From an uncultured Cetobacterium sp. (GTDB taxonomy: Bacteria; Fusobacteriota; Fusobacteriia; Fusobacteriales; Fusobacteriaceae): DNA of 36,695 nt. Position 1 is the first letter of the stretch. Every line of letters starts with the position of its first letter. Shown here piece by piece: positions 16,984 to 26,572 of this stretch. A program made the translations under genes and the position numbers. Location of the stretch: NCBI RefSeq assembly GCF_947038635.1, contig NZ_CAMQXC010000011.1:1-36695 (forward strand), in the 5' to 3' direction. The notes beneath the pieces were generated by a model. That model was not told where the DNA came from, made no database searches, and saw nothing but the letters and a program-made list of their open reading frames with translations.

Positions 16984-19767
16984 ATGCTAAAGGTTTTTAT
17001 ATTATATTTTCTTTTGACTCAAGTTTTATTAGCTGCTAATTATATACCTAAAAATATTAAAGAGGAAAAAATTCTAGAAAGTTATAGAAAACACCAATTG
17101 GTTTTAGGTTTGAAGGCATCAGATTTTGACAATACTGTTATAGATAATCAATCACTAAATACTATAATAGAAGATTTATTTAAAAATTATTTACATTTAA
17201 ATGTACGAATAGTAAGAGGTAGTTGGAATGACTTACTTTCAATGTACAATAAAAAAGAGATTGATATTTTAGGAACGATGACCCAAAGTGAAGAAAGAAA
17301 GAAAAATAGTGTATTTAGCTTACCTTTGTATGATGATTCAATCTATTTAGCTACTTCAAATATAGATAGATATAATTTAAATGATTTAAAGAGTATAGAA
17401 GGAGAAAATATCTATGTTACTAAGGGATCTATTCATACAGGATATTTAAAAAAGTTTTTAAGAGGTAATGATATAAAAGTTAATACAATTGAAGTTGAAG
17501 ATAGTTTTTTTAAAAGTAACGAAATATTTTTGACTTCAAAGTATAATATAGTAGGATGGGAAAATACTTTAAAAATTGGGTATCTTCCAGATATATCAAT
17601 AGGTTTACAAAAAAAATTAGAAGATTTAAGTATAATAGTAAATAATGCTCTTTTAGAAAAATATCAAGGAGAAATAACTAAACATTTAGAAAAAAAATCT
17701 AATGTAATATATAAAAATAAATTTTTAGAATCTTTAACAAATAAGGAGAGAGAGTACTTAAGTGCTCTTTCTCAAGTTACAATAGCATTAGAGCCAAATA
17801 ATACATTAAGTTATTATTCAAAAAGTTTAAAAAAAAATGTAGGAGTTATTCCATTTTTTATAGAAAGATTTTCTAAGAGAACAGGTGTAAATTTTAAAAT
17901 AGTAAATGATAGAAATAATAATTGGAATAATATATATAATGATTTTTTGAAGAAAAAGATCAGAGTAGTTCCTTTACCAGAAAATAGAGAGTGGGATGAA
18001 GATATTATTTTTACCAATCCAATATATAGTCCTATTTTATATAAAGTATCTAGTTTTTTTTCTCATAATACTAAAGCGGGAGTTGTAAAAGGATCTATAG
18101 AGGAGAGTTTTGTACAAGAATATTATTTAAAAGATAATATTTTGCTTTTTGAAAGTTATGATGAGTTAGAAAAAGCTTTGAATAATTATATAATAAATGC
18201 AGCTTTTTTATTTGATATTAATAAAATGGATACTAGTAAATTTAAAGTTAATGAGTTTATGAAAATACCTATATCATTGGCTCTTTATAAAAGTGATGAA
18301 ATATTGAAAGATATAATAAATAAAGGTATTAAAAATGGATTGAGTTTAAGAAAAATAGAGGAAGATGCAAATATAATTAAAAAACAAGAGGCTTTTAATG
18401 AGTATCAAAGATTTCAAATAACTAATAAAGTTTTATATTTATTACTATCAATATCTTTAGTATTTGCAATGATTTCAATATATAAAATGCTTTTAAATCA
18501 TAAAATAACAAAAGAATTAAAAAAAGATTTAATTACAACTCTTCCAAATAGAGTTGAATTTTTAAATTTTATTTATGAAAAAAAAGAGATAAAGGGTGTT
18601 ACTTTAGTAATAGATATTAATAATTTTAAAGAGATTAATGATAAATATGGACAAAGTTCAGGGGATGATATTTTAAAAATAGTTGCAGATAAGCTGAAAA
18701 GAATATTTAAAAATAAAAGTATTTTTAGAGTTTCAGGAGATGAGTTTTATATTTTTAGTGAAGATGAACTTTTAATTGAAAGACTGGAAAGATTAAAAAA
18801 AGAAATGTATTCTTTAAAATTAAGTTACCAAGTTGATTTAAGCATTGGATTTCATAAAAATTTTAATAAAGACTTAGAGACATCTTTTAAATATGCGTAT
18901 ATGGCTATGGAAGAGGTAAAGAAAAAAAGTAGTTTTTACTACCTTGAAGCGACAGAAGAATTAATAGAGAAAAAAGAAAGAGAATATTCAATAAAATATC
19001 TCTTAAGAAATAAGAATTTAAAAGGATTGTATGGAGTTTATCAGCCTAAATTTAATATAAAAAATAAGAAAATTGTTGGAGCAGAAGCATTAGCAAGATG
19101 GCAAGATGAGAATTTAGGATTTATATCTCCAGGAGAATTTATACCAATAGCAGAAGAAATTAATTTAATACATTTAATTGATTATAAAATAGCGGGCGAA
19201 GCTATAAAATTCGTAAAGACATTAAAAGAAAGTAATTTAATTGATTTTAATTTTAAAATGTCTTTTAATCTATCTATGAAATCTTTAGAAAGAGATGATA
19301 TAGTCTCTGTAATTAAAAATTTATTAAAAGAAAATAAAATTTCTGGTGATTTTATAGAAATTGAAATAACAGAATCTATATTTTCAACAAATCTGAAAAC
19401 AACGTTAGAAAAAATAAATGAATTAAAAAAGATAAACATATCATTTTCAATGGATGACTTTACAGCAGGTCATTCTACGGTAAGTTTACTACCATTGATA
19501 CCTTTAGATGTTGTAAAATTTGATAAAGGTATTTTAGATGCAGTAGGAACTAAGGGAGATTTGATAGCGTCAAATATATATATGGCTTTGATTGGACTTA
19601 TAAAGGATTTAAATCTTAAAATTGTATCAGAAGGAATAGAAACAAAGTTACAACTAGAATTTTTAGAAAAAGCGAATGTTGATATTGGACAAGGATATAT
19701 TTTTAGTAAACCTATAAAAGACCTGGAATTTATAAAAAAGCTTACAGAAAAAAATACAGGCTCTTAG
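16984..19767 (+). CDS. Tandem periplasmic SBP_bac_3-like sensor + TM + GGDEF + EAL protein
   Basis: Signal peptide; two SBP-like segments; TM NKVLYLLLSISLVFAMISIYKML; degenerate GGDEF (RVSGDEF); EAL motifs AEALARW, NLSMKSL, EITES, MDDFTAGHST, SEGIET, GQGYIFSKP. Confidence 0.9.
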   Translation: MLKVFILYFLLTQVLLAANYIPKNIKEEKILESYRKHQLVLGLKASDFDNTVIDNQSLNTIIEDLFKNYLHLNVRIVRGSWNDLLSMYNKKEIDILGTMTQSEERKKNSVFSLPLYDDSIYLATSNIDRYNLNDLKSIEGENIYVTKGSIHTGYLKKFLRGNDIKVNTIEVEDSFFKSNEIFLTSKYNIVGWENTLKIGYLPDISIGLQKKLEDLSIIVNNALLEKYQGEITKHLEKKSNVIYKNKFLESLTNKEREYLSALSQVTIALEPNNTLSYYSKSLKKNVGVIPFFIERFSKRTGVNFKIVNDRNNNWNNIYNDFLKKKIRVVPLPENREWDEDIIFTNPIYSPILYKVSSFFSHNTKAGVVKGSIEESFVQEYYLKDNILLFESYDELEKALNNYIINAAFLFDINKMDTSKFKVNEFMKIPISLALYKSDEILKDIINKGIKNGLSLRKIEEDANIIKKQEAFNEYQRFQITNKVLYLLLSISLVFAMISIYKMLLNHKITKELKKDLITTLPNRVEFLNFIYEKKEIKGVTLVIDINNFKEINDKYGQSSGDDILKIVADKLKRIFKNKSIFRVSGDEFYIFSEDELLIERLERLKKEMYSLKLSYQVDLSIGFHKNFNKDLETSFKYAYMAMEEVKKKSSFYYLEATEELIEKKEREYSIKYLLRNKNLKGLYGVYQPKFNIKNKKIVGAEALARWQDENLGFISPGEFIPIAEEINLIHLIDYKIAGEAIKFVKTLKESNLIDFNFKMSFNLSMKSLERDDIVSVIKNLLKENKISGDFIEIEITESIFSTNLKTTLEKINELKKINISFSMDDFTAGHSTVSLLPLIPLDVVKFDKGILDAVGTKGDLIASNIYMALIGLIKDLNLKIVSEGIETKLQLEFLEKANVDIGQGYIFSKPIKDLEFIKKLTEKNTGS

Positions 19768-19785
19768 TAGAGACCTGTATTTTTT
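19750..19785 (+). terminator. Intrinsic terminator overlapping the end of the GGDEF-EAL ORF
   Basis: AAAAATACAGG...CCTGTATTTTT stem; the stop codon lies in the loop. Confidence 0.75.
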
Positions 19786-19822
19786 TCTAACTGGAATATT
19801 TAGTTAAAAAAATTTAAATCTT

Positions 19823-20047
19823 TTATTGAGCAGTTTTAGCTGGAGTAACTTCTTGAACTTGCTCTTCTACAGTTTCTTCAATAGCTTCAACTGGTTGATC
19901 TGCAGTTTGAGAATCAGTAGTTTGAGCTGGTTGAGCAAGGTCAGTAGTTTGAACAGGTGGATTAGGATCATTTGGAGTTGTATCTTGTTTTTCCCCACAA
20001 GCCACCATTGCCAAAGATAAAGCTAACATAGCTAATAATTTTTTCAT
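19823..20047 (-). CDS. Small acidic, low-complexity lipoprotein
   Basis: MKKLLAMLALSLAMVACGEK lipobox, then T/Q/P/E-rich tail; SD AGGAGAG. Confidence 0.7.
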   Translation of the reverse strand: MKKLLAMLALSLAMVACGEKQDTTPNDPNPPVQTTDLAQPAQTTDSQTADQPVEAIEETVEEQVQEVTPAKTAQ

Positions 20048-20134
20048 ATTAATCTCTCCTTTAAAATAAGTTATTTTTTCAATCTATTATACTAGGGATG
20101 AAAGAGGGTTCCTTCAAAAAATTTAAAAAAAAAG

Positions 20135-20169
20135 TTGAATCATGATTCAAAAAGTATTTACTTTTTGAA
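20135..20169. promoter_or_regulatory. Two overlapping palindromes, candidate operators
   Basis: TTGAATCATGATTCAA (20135-20150, perfect) overlapping TTCAAAAAGTA-TT-TACTTTTTGAA (20146-20169, 11-bp arms); TATACT -10 candidate at 20179-20184. Confidence 0.55.
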
Positions 20170-20231
20170 AAAATGTGCTATACTAAAAATGAACAAAAAA
20201 TAAATAAGTGTAAAAAAACGGAGGTGTTCCA

Positions 20232-21155
20232 ATGAAGCTGTCTAGCTATCTATCGGAAAAAGTAATTATTCCAAACATTAAAGGGAATAATATCAATGAA
20301 TTGATAGAAAATCTTTTAGATCAACTTGTTGAAAATAACAAATCATTAAAAACTGAAAAGGCTATTATGAAAAAAGCTGTGTTAAAAAGAGAGGAAGAAG
20401 CATCTACTTATCTAGGACACGGAGTAGCAATTCCACATGCAAGATTAGAGCATTATGATGATATTTTAGTGGCAATCGGATTTCCAGAAAAACCAGTTAT
20501 GGTAAAAACACTTGATAACAAAGAGGAAGAGTTAAAAATAGTTATTCTTGTAATAGCTGATGTTTTAAAAGGTAAAAAAATATTAAAGATAATGTCAGGA
20601 ATCTCTAAATTAGCTATGAAAAATAAGGTTATTTTAGATAGAATAATTGAAGAAAAAGACCCAATTGAAACTATTAAAATATTAGAAGCTGCAAATATTG
20701 AAGTAGATCATAATATTACAGCAGAAGATTTAATGACTAATATACCAAAACCAGTAAAAGAAACAAATACTTTAGAGGACATTGCAAAAATAATAATAAT
20801 GGAAAAGGTTAGCGGAATTCCTGTGGTAGATAAGAATAATAACTTTTTAGGAGAGATAACTGAAAGAGAATTAATAGCTTTTGGAATGCCAAAATATACA
20901 ACAATTTTAAATGACTTAAACTTCATGACTGTAGGAGAGCCATTTGAAAACTATCTAATAAATGAAAAAACAACAACTATCGAAGAGTTATATAGAAGAG
21001 AGGGCGTTGTAACAGTTGATAGAGAGGCTTCATTAATGGAGGTATCGTATCTATTTATGAACCGTGGTGTAACGAGAATATATGTTGTTGAAAGTGGAAA
21101 GTATCTTGGAATTATTTTAAGATCAGATATTATAAGAAAAATATTACATATATAA
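20232..21155 (+). CDS. PTS EIIA (type 2) domain fused to a CBS domain pair
   Basis: EIIA motif YLGHGVAIPHARLEHYDDI with the conserved His; C-terminal CBS motifs MEKVSGIPVVDKNNNFLGEITERELI and LFMNRGVTRIYVVESGKYLGIILRSDI. Confidence 0.85.
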   Translation: MKLSSYLSEKVIIPNIKGNNINELIENLLDQLVENNKSLKTEKAIMKKAVLKREEEASTYLGHGVAIPHARLEHYDDILVAIGFPEKPVMVKTLDNKEEELKIVILVIADVLKGKKILKIMSGISKLAMKNKVILDRIIEEKDPIETIKILEAANIEVDHNITAEDLMTNIPKPVKETNTLEDIAKIIIMEKVSGIPVVDKNNNFLGEITERELIAFGMPKYTTILNDLNFMTVGEPFENYLINEKTTTIEELYRREGVVTVDREASLMEVSYLFMNRGVTRIYVVESGKYLGIILRSDIIRKILHI

Positions 21156-21166
21156 GAAGGAAGTGA

Positions 21167-22450
21167 ATGTTTATGTTAAGCTTAATATTAGGGCTTGGTA
21201 TTTTTATAGCAGTGTTCTATTGTATCATAACAGAAAAAGTACCTGGAGCATGGGCAACTATGCTTGGTGGACTAGCAATGTCAATGGTAGGTATTTTTAA
21301 TGAGGAGCAAGCACTACACGCTATAGCAAGTAGATTAGAGATTTTATTTTTATTAATTGGTATGATGATAATAGTTCATCTTATATCTGAAACAGGAGTG
21401 TTCCAGTGGTTTGCTATTACATTAGCAAAATTTGTTAGAGGAGAACCATTTTTACTTATAGTTTTCCTAGCAATAGTAACAGCAGTTTGTTCGGCATTTT
21501 TAGATAACGTAACAACAATCTTACTAATGGCACCAATATCTATATTACTAGCGGGAGAGTTAAAATTAAATCCATTCCCATTTGTAATAACAGAGATAAT
21601 GGCAGCTAACATCGGTGGTACTGCAACATTGATTGGTGACCCTACACAACTAATTATTGGTCATGAAAGTGGATTAGGATTTAATGAATTTTTATTTAAT
21701 ACATCACCAGTAGCAATAATCTCAATGGTTATATTACTAGTAAATGTTTACTTTATTTATGGTAAAGATTTCCATGTTTCAACAGAGTTAAAAGCTAGAA
21801 TTATGGAGATGAACCCAAGTAGAAGTTTGAAGGATAAAAAATTATTAAGAGAAGCAGGAGTAATTTTCTCATTAGTAATTTTAGGATTTATTTTAAATAA
21901 CTTCATAAATAAAGGGCTAGCAATAATCTCTTTAAGTGGAGCATTTTTACTTGTAACATTAGCAAAGAAAAAACCAGCAGATATATTTAAGCACGTAGAG
22001 TGGGATACTCTGTTCTTCTTTATTGGATTATTTATGATGGTACTTGGAATAGAAAAAATACATGTAATAGATATAGTAAGTGATAAGATGATTGCATTAA
22101 CTAAAGGAAATTTTGAGTTTGCAACAATGTCTGTTATGACTTTATCAGCATTATTTACATCAGTAATTGGAAACGTTGCAAATGCTGCAACAGTTTCAAA
22201 GATTATAGATGTTATGGCTCCTACATTTAAAGGAGTTCATACAGATGCACTTTGGTGGGCACTATCTTTTGGTTCATGTTTAGGTGGAAATATATCTATT
22301 CTTGGTTCTGCAACAAACGTAGTAGCAGTTGGAGTAGCAGGAAAATCAGGATGTAAAATAGATTTCGTAAAATTCTTAAAGTTTGGTGCATTAATAGCTG
22401 TACAAACTTTAGTAGTAGCAGGAATATATCTAAAATTAAGATATATGTAA
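21167..22450 (+). CDS. ArsB/NhaD-family ion transporter
   Basis: SAFLDNVTTILLMAPI and IGGTATLIGDPTQLIIG motifs typical of the ArsB/NhaD superfamily. Confidence 0.9.
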   Translation: MFMLSLILGLGIFIAVFYCIITEKVPGAWATMLGGLAMSMVGIFNEEQALHAIASRLEILFLLIGMMIIVHLISETGVFQWFAITLAKFVRGEPFLLIVFLAIVTAVCSAFLDNVTTILLMAPISILLAGELKLNPFPFVITEIMAANIGGTATLIGDPTQLIIGHESGLGFNEFLFNTSPVAIISMVILLVNVYFIYGKDFHVSTELKARIMEMNPSRSLKDKKLLREAGVIFSLVILGFILNNFINKGLAIISLSGAFLLVTLAKKKPADIFKHVEWDTLFFFIGLFMMVLGIEKIHVIDIVSDKMIALTKGNFEFATMSVMTLSALFTSVIGNVANAATVSKIIDVMAPTFKGVHTDALWWALSFGSCLGGNISILGSATNVVAVGVAGKSGCKIDFVKFLKFGALIAVQTLVVAGIYLKLRYM

Positions 22451-22470
22451 GAAATAAAATAAATTAAAAT

Positions 22471-22541
22471 ACCCTCTAGTAAAAGAAGTAACAAAGGTAT
22501 ATAATAACTGAGCAAGTTATTTTGTTACAATTTACGGAGGG
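22471..22541 (+). promoter_or_regulatory. Structured intergenic/5'UTR element with SD in the outer stem
   Basis: Nested arms CCCTC(22472-22476)/GAGGG(22537-22541), GTAACAAA(22488-22495)/TTTGTTAC(22521-22528), AATAACT(22503-22509)/AGTTATT(22515-22521, sharing one nt with the previous arm); T7 then ATG. Confidence 0.55.
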
Positions 22542-22549
22542 ATTTTTTT

Positions 22550-23749
22550 ATGAAAAACAATATGAGTTCAAAGAGTGGTGGTGCTGTTTTAGGTGCCGCT
22601 TTTTTAATGGCGATGTCTGCAGTAGGACCAGGCTTTTTAACTCAAGCTTCAATTTTTACAGAGCAGTTTAAGTCTAATTTTGCATTTTCTATTTTAGTTT
22701 CTATAGTTATAACTTTAATAGTACAATTAAATATTTCTAGAATAATAGGAGTATCAGGATTAAGAGGACAGGATTTAGCAAATAAAATTGTTCCTGGATT
22801 AGGATACCTAATAGCCATATTAATAGTTTTAGGTGGATTTGCTTTTAATATAGGGAATGTAGGAGGAGCCGCTCTAGGATTAAATGTACTATTTGGAATT
22901 GATCTTACATATTCAGCGTTATTAGCTGGTGGAGTGGGAGCATTAATTTTTATTTCAAAAGATGCAGGAAGGATTATAGATAAGTTTACTAAAATACTTG
23001 GAATTTTAATGATTTTAGTTATATCTTATGTAGCTTTAGAAAGTAAACCACCAATATCAGAAGCAGCATACAGCGCAGTATTTCCAGAATCATATGGAGA
23101 TCTGAGTTTCTCATTATTGACTTTATTAGGTGGAACTATAGGTGGATATATAATTTTTGCAGGAGGACATAAACTTTTAGATGCAAATATTAAAGGGAAA
23201 GAAAATTTAAATAGTATTGATAGAAGTTTATTAATTGGAGTGAGCATAGCTTCGATAATAAGAATAGTATTATTTTTAGCTGTTTTAGGAGTAGTTTCAA
23301 CAGGAGCAACATTAAATCCAGAGAATCCTCCAGCTTCAGCATTTATGCAAGGTGCAGGAGTTATAGGTTATAAAATATTCGGGATAGTTATATTAGCATC
23401 CTCTTTAGGTACCATAGTAGGAGCAGCCTATACTTCAATCTCATTTTTGAAAACTCTTTTTCCAGTAGTTTTTCAACATGAAAAAGGTTTTATAATAGGA
23501 TTTATTTTATTGTCAACACTGGTTATGGCAAGTATCGGAAAACCAGTTTCGTTACTTTTATTAGCTGGTGCTTTAAATGGATTGATTTTGCCAATAACTT
23601 TAGGAATTACACTACTTGCTTCAAGAAAAAAGGAGATTGTAGGAGATTATAGACATTCAGTTATATTAACTATATTTGGAATAGCAATAGTTGTTATTAT
23701 GGGTTATGAAGGAATAGTTTCTTTAGGTAGTATAGCAGCTATATTGTAA
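22550..23749 (+). CDS. NRAMP-related membrane transporter
   Basis: MSAVGPGFLTQASIFTEQ and overall 11-TM NRAMP-like hydrophobic pattern; canonical DPGN and MPH motifs not seen. Confidence 0.6.
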   Translation: MKNNMSSKSGGAVLGAAFLMAMSAVGPGFLTQASIFTEQFKSNFAFSILVSIVITLIVQLNISRIIGVSGLRGQDLANKIVPGLGYLIAILIVLGGFAFNIGNVGGAALGLNVLFGIDLTYSALLAGGVGALIFISKDAGRIIDKFTKILGILMILVISYVALESKPPISEAAYSAVFPESYGDLSFSLLTLLGGTIGGYIIFAGGHKLLDANIKGKENLNSIDRSLLIGVSIASIIRIVLFLAVLGVVSTGATLNPENPPASAFMQGAGVIGYKIFGIVILASSLGTIVGAAYTSISFLKTLFPVVFQHEKGFIIGFILLSTLVMASIGKPVSLLLLAGALNGLILPITLGITLLASRKKEIVGDYRHSVILTIFGIAIVVIMGYEGIVSLGSIAAIL

Positions 23750-23762
23750 AAAAGAGGTTAGT

Positions 23763-24335
23763 TTATCTAACCTCTTTTATTATATCTAAAAAATATTTAT
23801 GTACATTTAAATCTGAGGTCAGTTCAGGATGAAAAGATGTAACTAACATATTTTTTTCTCTAGCAGCAACTATATTAGAGTCTACTTTTGCTAAAACCTC
23901 AACATTTGGACCAACACTTTCAATATATGGAGCTCGTATAAAAACCATTTCAACTTTTGAATCAATATTTTTAAAACCCTCTCGAGTAGAGAAACTATCA
24001 TTTTGCCTACCATAGGCATTTCTTTTTACAGTGATATCCATAGTACCTAGATGTTCTCTAGAATCATTACTAAGATTTTTAGCTAAAAGAATCATCCCAG
24101 CACAAGTTCCAAATACAGGAAGCCCTTGTTCAATAAGATTTTTAATTGGAGATAATAAATGTAAATCAATTAGAAGTTTTCCAATAGCTGTACTTTCTCC
24201 ACCAGGTAGAATTAAACCGTCAATATTTTTTAAATCTTCAGAGTTTCTAATAAGTATAGGCTCAACACCAAGATTTATTAAAGTGTTAGCATGCTCAATA
24301 AAAGCTCCTTGAAGTGCTAAAATACCAACTTTCAT
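23763..24335 (-). CDS. pdxT: Pyridoxal 5'-phosphate synthase glutaminase subunit
   Basis: [46 protein letters not shown] 24335 preferred over 24371. Confidence 0.96.
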   Translation of the reverse strand: MKVGILALQGAFIEHANTLINLGVEPILIRNSEDLKNIDGLILPGGESTAIGKLLIDLHLLSPIKNLIEQGLPVFGTCAGMILLAKNLSNDSREHLGTMDITVKRNAYGRQNDSFSTREGFKNIDSKVEMVFIRAPYIESVGPNVEVLAKVDSNIVAAREKNMLVTSFHPELTSDLNVHKYFLDIIKEVR

Positions 24336-24336
24336 A

Positions 24337-25212
24337 TTACCACCCTCTATCAGACATCTTATTTTTTTCATCTAGAGTATAAACATTTATACCAACCATA
24401 GGTTCACCTAAATCTTGAGAAATATCAGCTAATATTTTAGGATTATTAAAATTTGTAACAGCTTTAACTATAGCAGCAGCTCTTTTAGAAGGGTCACCAG
24501 ATTTAAAAATACCAGATCCTACAAATACCCCGTCACATCCAAGTTGCATCATCATTGCTGCATCAGCAGGAGTTGCAATTCCTCCAGCGGCAAAATTAAC
24601 AATAGGTAGCTTACCATTTTCATGTATATATTTAACTAAATCATACGATGCTCCAATCTCTTTTGATATATTAAAAAGTTCATCAGATGAAGCACCATGA
24701 ATTTTTCGAATCTCCTCATTCATAGCTCTCATATGTTTAACAGCTTCAATAACATCCCCTGTACCAGGTTCTCCTTTAGTACGTATCATACTAGCTCCTT
24801 CAGCTATTCTTCGAAGAGCCTCTCCAAGATTTTTAGCACCACAAACGAAAGGGGTTTTAAAATTTGTTTTATCAATATGATATTTATTATCAGCAGGAGA
24901 TAGTACTTCGCTTTCATCAATATAATCTATATCTAAAGCTTCTAAAATTTGAGCTTCTACAAAATGTCCAATTCTAACTTTTGCCATAACTGGAATAGAA
25001 ACAGCTTTTTGAATCTCTTTAATCATCTTAGGATCAGAGGCTCTTGCAACTCCCCCATTAGCTCTAATATCAGCAGGAACTCGTTCTAACGCCATAACAG
25101 CACAAGCGCCAGCTTTTTCAGCAATAATAGCTTCCTCTGGAGTAGTAACATCCATAATAACTCCACCTTTTAACATTTGAGCTAAGTTTTTATTTAATTC
25201 GTATCTTAACAT
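24337..25212 (-). CDS. pdxS: Pyridoxal 5'-phosphate synthase lyase subunit
   Basis: [49 protein letters not shown]. Confidence 0.98.
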   Translation of the reverse strand: MLRYELNKNLAQMLKGGVIMDVTTPEEAIIAEKAGACAVMALERVPADIRANGGVARASDPKMIKEIQKAVSIPVMAKVRIGHFVEAQILEALDIDYIDESEVLSPADNKYHIDKTNFKTPFVCGAKNLGEALRRIAEGASMIRTKGEPGTGDVIEAVKHMRAMNEEIRKIHGASSDELFNISKEIGASYDLVKYIHENGKLPIVNFAAGGIATPADAAMMMQLGCDGVFVGSGIFKSGDPSKRAAAIVKAVTNFNNPKILADISQDLGEPMVGINVYTLDEKNKMSDRGW

Positions 25213-25311
25213 AATTAAACCTCCCTATCAATTTGTTATGGCCATATTGAGATTATACATTTATGTTAAATAAAAAAGCAAATCGATTTACTAAAGCGTA
25301 TTAATACAGTT

Positions 25312-26433
25312 TTAACTTTGAGTTTGAAAAATTTTAAAGCTTCCACGATTTTCAATATAAGTTCCAAAGACAATATAGTTTTCGTCTCTATAAAAGAAGG
25401 TATCTCCCTCTTTAAACTCTTTAATATCTTTTAGAAATTTAAAATTTAAAGAGTAGTAGAAGTTATAACCAATCATTATGTTATATATAGTTTTAGTAAA
25501 AGTTGCAACATCTTTATATAGAGATATCTTTTCTTTAATAAGAGTATGATTATTTAATTGTAAAATCTCTTCAATATTTTCTCCTTTTCTTTTTAAATAG
25601 TTTATTAGTTCATCATCTGAAAGAGTAAGGTTGTTTTCTTTTAAAAAGAGAATAGCTCTTTTACATTGAATAAAACCGATATCATTGATGCATGAATTAA
25701 TGCTTTCCCAAATTTTTTTATAATCTTCAATATTGCTTTTTATAAGTTGAATTAAGTAGTTAGTTTCAGCATTTTTTTCAATGAGAGAGTTATTTTTTAA
25801 AATAAATTCAATAGCAGTAACTTTATTATTTTTAGACTCTCCTTTTTTTATCTTATTATAAATAAGCATATAATTTGAATATGAATTAATACTTTCAACT
25901 AGAGGTTTTAATAGTACTTTTTCAAAATCAAAAAAACGTTCATATGCTTCATCTTTAATATTGAAAATTTCTTTTAATTCATCAATACTTAAAATTAGAT
26001 TGATATTTTCTGAATTCTTTTTTAAAACTAAGTTAAAAAAATTATGAGAGGATTTTTTTCTAAAATAAAAAAAAGTTTTAAGAGATAGAAAACTTTCAAG
26101 AGAATTTTTTTTAAAAGCATTTATAACCATTGGAGGTACAGTGACATAGTAGTCATTTTCAACTTGTGTAAAGAAAGAGACATAAGGAAAAGTTGTGAAA
26201 ATCTCTCTATTATTTTCATCAGTATATGAATAAGATATATACTTTTCCATTAAACCTTGAAGACCCAATAAAAGATCTGAAGAGGATATTTTTTTAAAAT
26301 TACTGCTTTTTAATAGCAAATGATCTTTATTATCATTTTCAATGTTACTGAGTATGTTTAAAAAAATAGTATTTTCTAATCTAGAAGTTCGTTTATCGAT
26401 GATTATATTTTGATTAGAGATTTTAAAATCCAT
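25312..26433 (-). CDS. Rep_3/RepB-like replication-initiator-fold protein (chromosomal)
   Basis: LSLKTFFYFRKKSSHNFFNLVLKK...LSIDELKEIFNIKDEAYERFFDFEKVLLKPLVESINSYSNYMLIYNKIKKGESKNNKVTAIEFILK resembles the second winged helix of Rep_3 initiators. Confidence 0.65.
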   Translation of the reverse strand: MDFKISNQNIIIDKRTSRLENTIFLNILSNIENDNKDHLLLKSSNFKKISSSDLLLGLQGLMEKYISYSYTDENNREIFTTFPYVSFFTQVENDYYVTVPPMVINAFKKNSLESFLSLKTFFYFRKKSSHNFFNLVLKKNSENINLILSIDELKEIFNIKDEAYERFFDFEKVLLKPLVESINSYSNYMLIYNKIKKGESKNNKVTAIEFILKNNSLIEKNAETNYLIQLIKSNIEDYKKIWESINSCINDIGFIQCKRAILFLKENNLTLSDDELINYLKRKGENIEEILQLNNHTLIKEKISLYKDVATFTKTIYNIMIGYNFYYSLNFKFLKDIKEFKEGDTFFYRDENYIVFGTYIENRGSFKIFQTQS

Positions 26434-26488
26434 GAGTTCTCCTTTTTTAAAATTTTTTTTAATTTTTTTAATTCATTTTATCATAAAA

Positions 26489-26515
26489 ATAGACGAAACA
26501 AAAATTAAAAAATAG
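26489..26515 (+). repeat. 27-bp direct repeat, copy 1
   Basis: ATAGACGAAACAAAAATTAAAAAATAG, identical to copy 2. Confidence 0.9.
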
Positions 26516-26540
26516 ATAATAAAAAAATAAAAAATCTATT

Positions 26541-26567
26541 ATAGACGAAACAAAAATTAAAAAATAG
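26541..26567 (+). repeat. 27-bp direct repeat, copy 2
   Basis: ATAGACGAAACAAAAATTAAAAAATAG, start-to-start distance 52 bp. Confidence 0.9.
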
Positions 26568-26572
26568 CAAAT

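Noticed and set aside
26489-26567. CRISPR array or plasmid origin interpretation of the 27-bp repeats
   Set aside because: Only two copies with a 25-bp AT-rich spacer, no cas genes; no plasmid genes nearby. Regulatory operator is the simpler reading.
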